This document shows, in pieces, positions 9,166-14,676 of a stretch of DNA of 14,676 nt. The DNA comes from Dimargaris cristalligena (Eukaryota; Kickxellomycota; Dimargaritomycetes; Dimargaritales; Dimargaritaceae). The stretch lies in assembly GCA_027576995.1 (NCBI GenBank), contig JANBQC010000663.1, positions 1 to 14,676 on the forward strand, given 5' to 3'. Position 1 is the stretch's first letter, and every line of letters starts with the position of its first letter. Below the pieces are notes generated by a model. The model saw only the letters and a program-made list of their open reading frames with translations. It was not told where the DNA came from and did no database searches. A program made the translations under genes and the position numbers.

Positions 9166-10216
9166 TTAACCAATGACGAGCTGGTCACCGTCGATTTCGT
9201 ACTGGGGAATTTCCAGGTTCAGGGGGGCGGGGCCCTTACGAATACGGCCGGAGATGTCGTAGTGGGAACCGTGGCAGGGGCAGTACCAGCCGCCGAACTC
9301 ACCAGACTCACCGACGGGCACACAACCCAAATGGGTGCAGATACCCAACATCACGAGCCACTCGGGCTGCTTCGTGCGGTCGGCATCAGTCTGGGGATCA
9401 CGCAGGGCAGCGATGTTCACGTTGTTGGCTTCGTTGATCTCGGCCTGGGTACGGTGACGGATGAAGACGGGCTTGCCACGCCATTTAACAATGACGTTCT
9501 TGCCCTCGGGGATAGTGGTGAGGTCAACCTCGGCCTTGGCCATAGCCAGCACATCGGCGGAGGCACTCAGATTGGTCAGGAATTCGTGGACGGAGTTCTT
9601 GGCAACGGCGGCCGAGATAAAACCGGTACTGCCGACCATGAAGTAGGCCAGGTTGCGGTTGGTGTAGTCGCCGGACTCCTTGCGGTAGTCCGAGAAGTCG
9701 GGGACTTGGGTGGTACCGCTACCGGCGGCGTAGTTGGAGGAAAGCCGGGTCTGGTAGTTGAACGAGGCATTGGTGGCTAGTGCATGGTACACGTGGGGAG
9801 GGCATACGGGGATATAGACAGAATGAGGGGGTTAGAACTCAAAGAAAGGGGGTGATAAATCATCTAATACAGGAACTTCCGTCCTTGGGGTCAGAAAACT
9901 CCAGCATAAGGAAGTAATCCGGCTCTTTGAAAAGGCCTGGTGAATCGCCTACGGCCAGGAATGCAGCTAGATTCAAGGGATAGGGGGATAATCACAACGT
10001 ACCAGTGATGCCGGTCTTGAAGATCTGGTGGCCAAAGGCGCCCAGCTTGACGTTCTGCTTGCGGGCAGCGGCGGACAGCACCGCGGGCTTGGCGGGGGTG
10101 AGCTTCAGGCTGGCCTGCTTGGAGAATTTGGACCAGATCTGGGCCTCCTGGGGAGTGGTGACGAAGGTCTTGTTGGCCAGCGAGGCGCTGGATTTGACGG
10201 CGTTAGTGAAAGACAT
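9166..10216 (-). CDS. RIP1: Mitochondrial Rieske iron-sulfur protein, cytochrome bc1 complex, two exons
   Basis: Exons 10216-10003 and 9776-9166 give 274 residues (intron 226 nt, donor GTACGT, acceptor CACTAG). The protein carries the [2Fe-2S] cluster that takes electrons from ubiquinol and passes them to cytochrome c1 at the inner membrane. Residues 1 to about 75 are rich in Lys, Ser and Ala with almost no acids, as in a mitochondrial presequence. A membrane anchor lies at about 113-133 (NLAYFMVGSTGFISAAVA). The cluster motifs are complete: CTHLGC (218-223) and CPCHGSHYD (237-245), giving ligands C218, H220, C237, H240 and the disulfide pair C223/C239. The C-terminus GPAPLNLEIPQYE...LVIG is canonical. 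It is about 60 residues longer at the N-terminus than the 215-residue yeast protein. The start is the first ATG after a CT-rich leader. Confidence 0.98.
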
Positions 10217-10737
10217 GGTAATGGATTAAAGTAAATGAAGCGAGGGAAAGCGATAAACACAAAGCAAAGAGAAAAGGAGGGAGACCTGTGGTCAGAATCA
10301 ACAATAGTTGGGTGGAGGGAGAGAGTGAGAGGGCTTTGCAAAGTGTGAATCCAATGCGAGAGAGCAGACGAGATTACATAGGACAAGGACCCCCCCTATA
10401 GAGCACACCCCACACGGCTTTCACATTATCCGGGCTAGTTAAGGTTGAAACCGGAGGGGAGACCTTCTGATAAGCAGGGAAAATGGTTGGTTGGGGTATG
10501 GAAAACGCCCCCCACCACACCACTGGGGCTGGCCTATCTACCGAATAGGTGGTATAGTAAGCAGTGTGTTGAGTGGTGTGGCTGCTGTATAATAAAGATA
10601 TCAGCTTGGCTAGCGAGGAGGTTCGCTTGCCTTAGTCTCTCTTCCATAGGAAACAATTAATAACTGGCAATCTACCCGCAAGGCGGATATTTAGTATGAT
10701 GAAATGACACTTGACTTTTATTAGTTCAGTAGAGATG

Positions 10738-10761
10738 CTACTACTACTACTAACTACTACT
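10738..10761. repeat. (CTA)n trinucleotide repeat
   Basis: Eight consecutive CTA-like units with one interruption (ctactactactactaac, then tactac), intergenic between the Rieske and RRP17-like genes. Confidence 0.85.
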
Positions 10762-10780
10762 AGTATGGCTGCCTGAACCT

Positions 10781-10806
10781 AGATAGAGAGAGAGATATAT
10801 ATATAC
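10781..10806. repeat. GA then AT simple repeat
   Basis: agatagagagagaga followed by an AT run, intergenic, about 90 bases beyond the stop codon of the RRP17-like gene. Confidence 0.85.
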
Positions 10807-10896
10807 CCCTAATAAGCCTTGCCCCTCCCCCCATCGGGTTAGAGATTTTGAGGGTGAGGCAGAATACTGGTCTTCAAATCACGTGATACCGCGAAT

Positions 10897-12435
10897 TCAC
10901 CGCTTTCGGGTCGTCTTCTTGTCCTTCATGTTCTCGAGACGTGTCTTGTGTTTGGTATACTGCTTGGTGTTCTCTCGAAGCCGCGCTGACTTCGTTTCGT
11001 ACTTGAACGTCCTTTTCTTAATCTTCTTGAGCCTTTTAACATGTCAGCAATCAATGGAAGAAAATCCGTAGGTTAGTACGAATAGGCCATGGTGTACTCA
11101 CCCCATTTAATCCTATACAATATACCCCCCCCACACACACAAAGGCCGCCCAGCTCTCTTGGAGCAGGCCAATCCATTATCAATCATGTTACTTACTTTG
11201 GTTTAACAGGCGCGGGTGTAGTCTCGGCGGCATTTTTCTACTCAGCATAAATAGAAGGAGTTCAAATAATCAAGCTCTGGGTTAATTCCTCAAAATTCCG
11301 CTGCAGCCTAGCAAATTGTTTAGCAGAACAGCACTCTATAAAGTCGGGCTGGGCTTGGGGTCTAATATCTAATCAATCCCCAGCAATATACCCTTAATAA
11401 GCCATACCTTTAGTATCCCACTTAGCGACGAGGTACTCTGTGATTTCTCGCCGGTGGTCCAGCTCTGTAAATCATTCATGTCTAGATCGGTCACGACAGT
11501 AACCGTAGTTAGACTGTCGTCGGCTTTGAATTCCGATACCTCGGGCTTCGGACCAGTTTCCAGATCGGATGAGGCATTCTCATTCTCGGCCGAATCGGTT
11601 GACTTGCTGACGGTAGCCCCCTTCCCACTCTTGGTGTTGTTGTCGCCGTCGTCGTCACTCTCACTATCGTCAAGAACCCCTAAATTAAATAATCGTCAAG
11701 CAGCAACCGGATTCAAAGCTGTCAAAAAAATGATACTTCGGCCCAGGAAATAGTCAGTATAGCCCAACATACTTGGCTGCGTATTCATAGACAGGCTTGG
11801 TTTATAATACCAATCCATCCGCACTACTATCAGTAAGGACTTACCGTAGTACGCTTTTTGTTCGGCAATTTTCTCTTCTAAAAGTCGGTTTTGTTCGCTC
11901 TTGCGCTGCTCCGTGGAATTGATTGCAGGCAATATGTTAAGTCCAACATTTAGGTTAGTTACAAGCTATTTTCCAACAAAAACAGGGGGCTCGGAGGCTA
12001 TCCGTACGAAATTGGTGGTATTGGGTTATCCACAAACTTACCTCCCGCTTAAGCTCTCGTAAGGCTTCCTTCTCCTTCTCGAGTAGGGTTTCCTGGTGCT
12101 TGCGCTTCTTGGCCTGCTTGCGCTTGGAGAATCCCGTTAGAAACTCACTATATATATAGTTATCCCCGAATCGATACCATTGACAACGGATAGTGAAGAG
12201 GCTTTGGTTAGTGTATCGGAAAAATAGCGAAGCTGTACCGAATCCGATCCATGGTTAAGGTTAATAACCATAATGCGGCAGGCGTAAGGGGGGCCTTTCA
12301 ACCAGTCTCCGCCCATCGGTCTACTTACGCTCGGTTACTTTCGTCAAACACGATCTCGTCCAGCTGGTTCTGCTTAAACTTGCGTTTCTTTTCCCAAATG
12401 CGGCTTCCGCGGGTCAGCAATTCAATGTTGTCCAT
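10897..12435 (-). CDS. RRP17: Rrp17/NOL12 (Nop25)-like nucleolar rRNA-processing protein, six exons
   Basis: Exons 12435-12329, 12147-12042, 11905-11845, 11679-11408, 11237-11197 and 11032-10897 join in phase to 240 residues, close to family members (213 in human NOL12). Rrp17/NOL12 proteins act in the nucleolus in 5' end processing of 5.8S/25S rRNA during large-subunit assembly. Supporting motifs: IVFDESNRAEFLTGFSKRKQ (about 28-47), the family signature across the exon 1/2 junction; a Lys/Arg/Glu-rich predicted helix (about 46-90); an acidic Ser/Asp linker; LTTVTVVTDLDM (about 147-158), matching the conserved TVTV...DLD segment; and a basic C-terminus with RTFKYETK. Donors are GTAAGT except GTATGG of intron 4. 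The exon 3 acceptor is GAGCAG: using the first AG (exon start 11908) would add one Gln. The start is the only ATG upstream in frame close to the signature; a basic segment (WEKKRKFKQ) precedes it. Confidence 0.88.
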
Positions 12436-13967
12436 AATGGGCCTAAGTCGGTCGAGTGGACAATGACGTTAAATGGACGGGGAGGCACGCGCTTCACTAC
12501 ACGGCGGATATACGGAGATTCACCCGAGGTGGATTTAGAAAGGGGGGAATAAGATAGAATGCCAGAGCTGGTCGAAAAAGGGAATGGACGCAGGCTACCG
12601 AATACCCAGAGAAGGTTCGGTTAGTGAAAAAAGTGGAACGAAAATCAGCTGTGGGCAGCAATCGGGTGAGGAGAGTAAGCCAAGGCCTATATGTCAGTGG
12701 CGGCCGCATCCCTTACTTTTTCTTTTTTCTTTTCTTTAGAGATCATAGTCTCCAGCTAACTCCATGGAGTCAGCGTACTGTGCCTCTTTGACATTGTAGT
12801 TCGTTGGTTAAGTCTTTTATAAACCGGTACCTTTTTCTGAATGTCGCTATATTAATAGCAACTACCTCGTAGTTGTAGTAGTAGCCCTTGGGCTTTGTTA
12901 GCCAACTCACCAAGTGTTGGTTAGTGGTTTACGCCATTTTTGGCAAGGGTCCTCTATTCCTTACGCTCTACATACGCGTGAATTTCGGTTGGACTGAACA
13001 GGATTTGGATTAAAAATATGTATGATAAAGTTGGTGGTTTTTTTAGTATACAACAGCACTATACGCACCTACTACACTAAACGACAAAGGGCTACTACTA
13101 AGTAGTTTTCCATTAACACAATTAGGTAACCCAAATCGAAATAAAAAAACGGGGGCGCCGGTTGAACGGGCTATGGTTTCCAGTATTTATTATATGGCGT
13201 AGGCCAGATGGCGGTGGAGATAATTGATGAAGTGACCCCCTTATCAGGCAACGCTCCAAAATACATTAGGTAATAGTGAGGCTGACCCCTGGGCCGCCTT
13301 ATCTTTAATAAATTCGCCGGCTGAAGTCTTTAAATAAAGAATACCCCGGGGGTATGGAATCGAAGATATAAAAATTTGCATCTTAAATCAAGACCAAGTT
13401 TGTGCATGGTCATTGGTAAGGCAGGGAGTAGAGCTATTATGGGGCTGTAGAGTCGTTACAAGAGTGTTGGCTGTATTATTATCGTCTAATTTTATCAAGG
13501 TCGAATAGAGAATAATAGCATATTGATGCATAGAGTATTAGCAGTCACTGGCACTAACTTTAATAAGTGATCGAAAGTACAGCTAACCTAAAAAAGACCG
13601 AAGATACCACCCTGGCTGGAATATATAATTCAGCCTAGAGTTTAGATGTTAGAGCAGCTGTTTAAGCCAGCCAATTTCCAAAAATTCCACCGAAATAAAC
13701 AAAGCCATTTATCCACAGCCCCTCCATTATTCACACCACCGAGGCGTCATTATCATATGTATGGGTTAACACAGCCTAACCGCCTTATTACCGGTCTTTA
13801 TCACAGTTTAACTTCTAAAAAATAATTCATTGATTTATTAACTTGATTTATTCAAAAAGCAGGAGCCGGAATATAAAAAGGGCACCATCTTCAACTACAT
13901 ACAATTACATAAAGATATATATATAATTACACTGGTAACTTATACAAAAATAAAATACCACATTAAA
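12436..13967. other. Intergenic 1.5 kb, RRP17-like promoter side, no gene recognised
   Basis: The region is AT-rich with many stops in all frames. Features seen: a near-perfect palindrome atacccc-g-ggggtat (13341-13355), a small hairpin agccc/gggct near 12890, and a TATAAAAAGG-like sequence on the plus strand near 13873 with no plus-strand ORF after it. The 70-codon minus frame at 12497-12709 lies in the RRP17-like promoter/leader and has no motif. Confidence 0.5.
13341..13355. repeat. Inverted repeat, 7-bp arms with 1-base spacer
   Basis: atacccc and ggggtat are exact reverse complements separated by one G. It could be a dyad binding site; no regulator can be named and it is far from any start codon. 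Confidence 0.5.
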
Positions 13968-14012
13968 CCTGCACTTTGGCAGGCACCTCCAAGTTATTAT
14001 TTCAAGTGCAGG
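13968..14012. repeat. 9-bp inverted repeat spanning the stop of the 73-aa ORF
   Basis: cctgcactt (13968-13976) and aagtgcagg (14004-14012) are exact reverse complements, with 27 bases between. On the minus strand the stem begins inside the last codons of the 14002-14223 frame and closes past its stop, so its transcript could fold there. A role in 3' end formation is speculative. Confidence 0.5.
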
Positions 14013-14223
14013 CTGGGTTGTTTGCCCGACCGCGGTCGGCCTCGGAGAGCTCGTGGGCGCGGTCAAAGGCGGGGTAATCCCTCAGGGCGAACGAGGGATA
14101 CCCGGTAGCACCCCGGTGGGAGTGGTTATCAGTAATTTTTGCCTGCATTACTGCAGGGGACGGCAGGTCTGTCTTTATACAGACAGCTGCTGAAAAGGGG
14201 AGAAATGGCCGTGGTATGGCCAT
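14002..14223 (-). CDS. Hypothetical 73-aa ORF downstream of a TATA box
   Basis: No family recognised. It follows a TATAAATA box (14356-14363) and a CT-rich leader, the same layout as the secreted-protein gene, with ATG at 14223 in a CCA-ATG-G context. The C-terminal half (about residues 34-73, HSHRGATGYPSFALRDYPAF onward) uses mostly C or G at third positions (TTC, GCC, CTG, GAC, CGC, GAG, CTC), unlike its AT-rich surroundings, which suggests real coding. The first 30 residues look less coding-like; a second start at M26 (14148) or a missed intron is possible. It has no convincing signal peptide and two cysteines (C15, C72). An internal hairpin cctgca/tgcagg (14142-14157) and another (14167-14184) lie in the weak N-terminal part. 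Confidence 0.35.
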   Translation of the reverse strand: MAIPRPFLPFSAAVCIKTDLPSPAVMQAKITDNHSHRGATGYPSFALRDYPAFDRAHELSEADRGRANNPACT

Positions 14224-14355
14224 TGGAAAAAAGTAGTGAGGGGAGAAAAGAGAGGTGAGGGGGGTGAGATAAAAGCAAATGAGGAGTGGTTTCTGTTAAA
14301 CGAGTTGTCGGCATTTGCTGTTAATGATAGGATATTTAGATGGCACCCGCTTGCC

Positions 14356-14363
14356 TATTTATA
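14356..14363 (-). promoter_or_regulatory. TATA box upstream of the 73-aa ORF
   Basis: It reads TATAAATA on the minus strand, 133 bases upstream of ATG 14223 and followed by a CT-rich stretch. It is the same octamer as at 5073-5080. Confidence 0.5.
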
Positions 14364-14676
14364 ACCAACCGGTGATTTTATTAACCAGATGCAGTGTAAG
14401 TGGCTCCTAACTATCCCTTCAAAATGGACTATCTTCATGTGGCCATTTCAAAACAGTAATGGGGGGATACTATCCTAGTCGGTGCTGCATATTAGGAATT
14501 GGCCAGACAATGGTTACGACATCCTGATGCTCCCTTTGTTGTCTATATAAATGGCTTCATGGATGTCTATCGCAATTGAAATATCTACAGGACAATTGCC
14601 ACTGGACCATGGTTAGGCATAATGAATAGGCGGTATGGCCTAAGGTACCACCTGCGGCACCTAGTCTTGGGATAGG
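14364..14676. other. Window end, no supported feature
   Basis: About 310 bases. One plus-strand frame from 14424 reads fairly protein-like between three stops, but with no recognisable motif. It could be an eroded gene or transposon fragment continuing past the window; nothing can be named. Confidence 0.4.

Larger units (their letters stand above)
10217..10896. other. Intergenic: Rieske promoter/leader and RRP17-like 3' flank
   Basis: About 680 bases. Next to the Rieske start the minus strand is CT-rich (10217-10380), as expected for the leader. Further on are a CTA trinucleotide repeat (10738-10761) and a GA/AT tract (10781-10806). No clear TATA box and no convincing ORF; the 71-codon plus-strand frame at 10445-10660 has no recognisable motif. 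Confidence 0.6.

Noticed and set aside
9136..9780. 214-codon plus-strand open frame opposite Rieske exon 2
   Set aside because: It lies antisense to a gene with unmistakable cluster motifs. GC-rich third positions remove stops on the opposite strand, and the Gly/Val-rich translation matches no family.
11454..11753. 99-codon plus-strand frame
   Set aside because: It is antisense to RRP17-like exon 4. The Ser-rich translation reflects the acidic Asp/Ser linker on the real strand.
13872..13881. TATAAAAAGG-like box on the plus strand
   Set aside because: No plus-strand ORF follows; AT-rich DNA produces such strings often.
14424..14673. Possible broken coding frame at the right end
   Set aside because: Three stops in about 80 codons is near chance expectation and no protein family motif was recognised.

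Overview
The window looks like nuclear DNA of a fungus. Three conserved eukaryotic genes are present: the Mediator kinase CDK8/Ssn3, the mitochondrial Rieske iron-sulfur protein, and an Rrp17/NOL12-type rRNA-processing factor. They are interrupted by spliceosomal introns of about 136-226 nt, mostly with GTAAGT donors. A small secreted protein with a Kex2-type KR site and CT-rich 5' leaders also fit a fungus. The intron density and a DIRS-type retroelement would suit an early-diverging lineage, such as a zoopagomycete or mucoromycete, but that placement is inference.

Layout. Bases 1 to about 2910 hold the 3' part of a decayed DIRS-like tyrosine-recombinase retrotransposon on the + strand. It has reverse transcriptase-RNase H in one frame and tyrosine recombinase in another, with nine in-frame stops, followed by a repeat-rich tail. 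Bases 2910-4400 are AT-rich with no recognisable gene. All convincing host genes lie on the minus strand: a 102-residue secreted, basic, glycine-zipper protein (4581-4889, with a TATA box at 5073-5080); CDK8/Ssn3 in four exons (6570-8209); Rieske protein in two exons (9166-10216); Rrp17/NOL12-like protein in six exons (10897-12435); and a doubtful 73-residue ORF (14002-14223) behind another TATA box. The gaps between them are AT-rich with simple repeats and small hairpins.

The host genes do not form a pathway. They are a nuclear transcription regulator, a respiratory-chain subunit, a nucleolar factor and a secreted peptide, each apparently with its own promoter. Splice sites were set by phase continuity plus GT/AG signals and family similarity. 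The three spliced genes give uninterrupted predicted proteins of 372, 274 and 240 residues.

The most novel-looking item is the small secreted protein. It has a signal peptide, a short acidic propeptide, a KR site, and a cysteine-free cationic mature part with four glycines at exact four-residue spacing. A second item is an intron architecture with long AG-free stretches (about 40-69 nt) between a CTAAC-like branch box and the acceptor.
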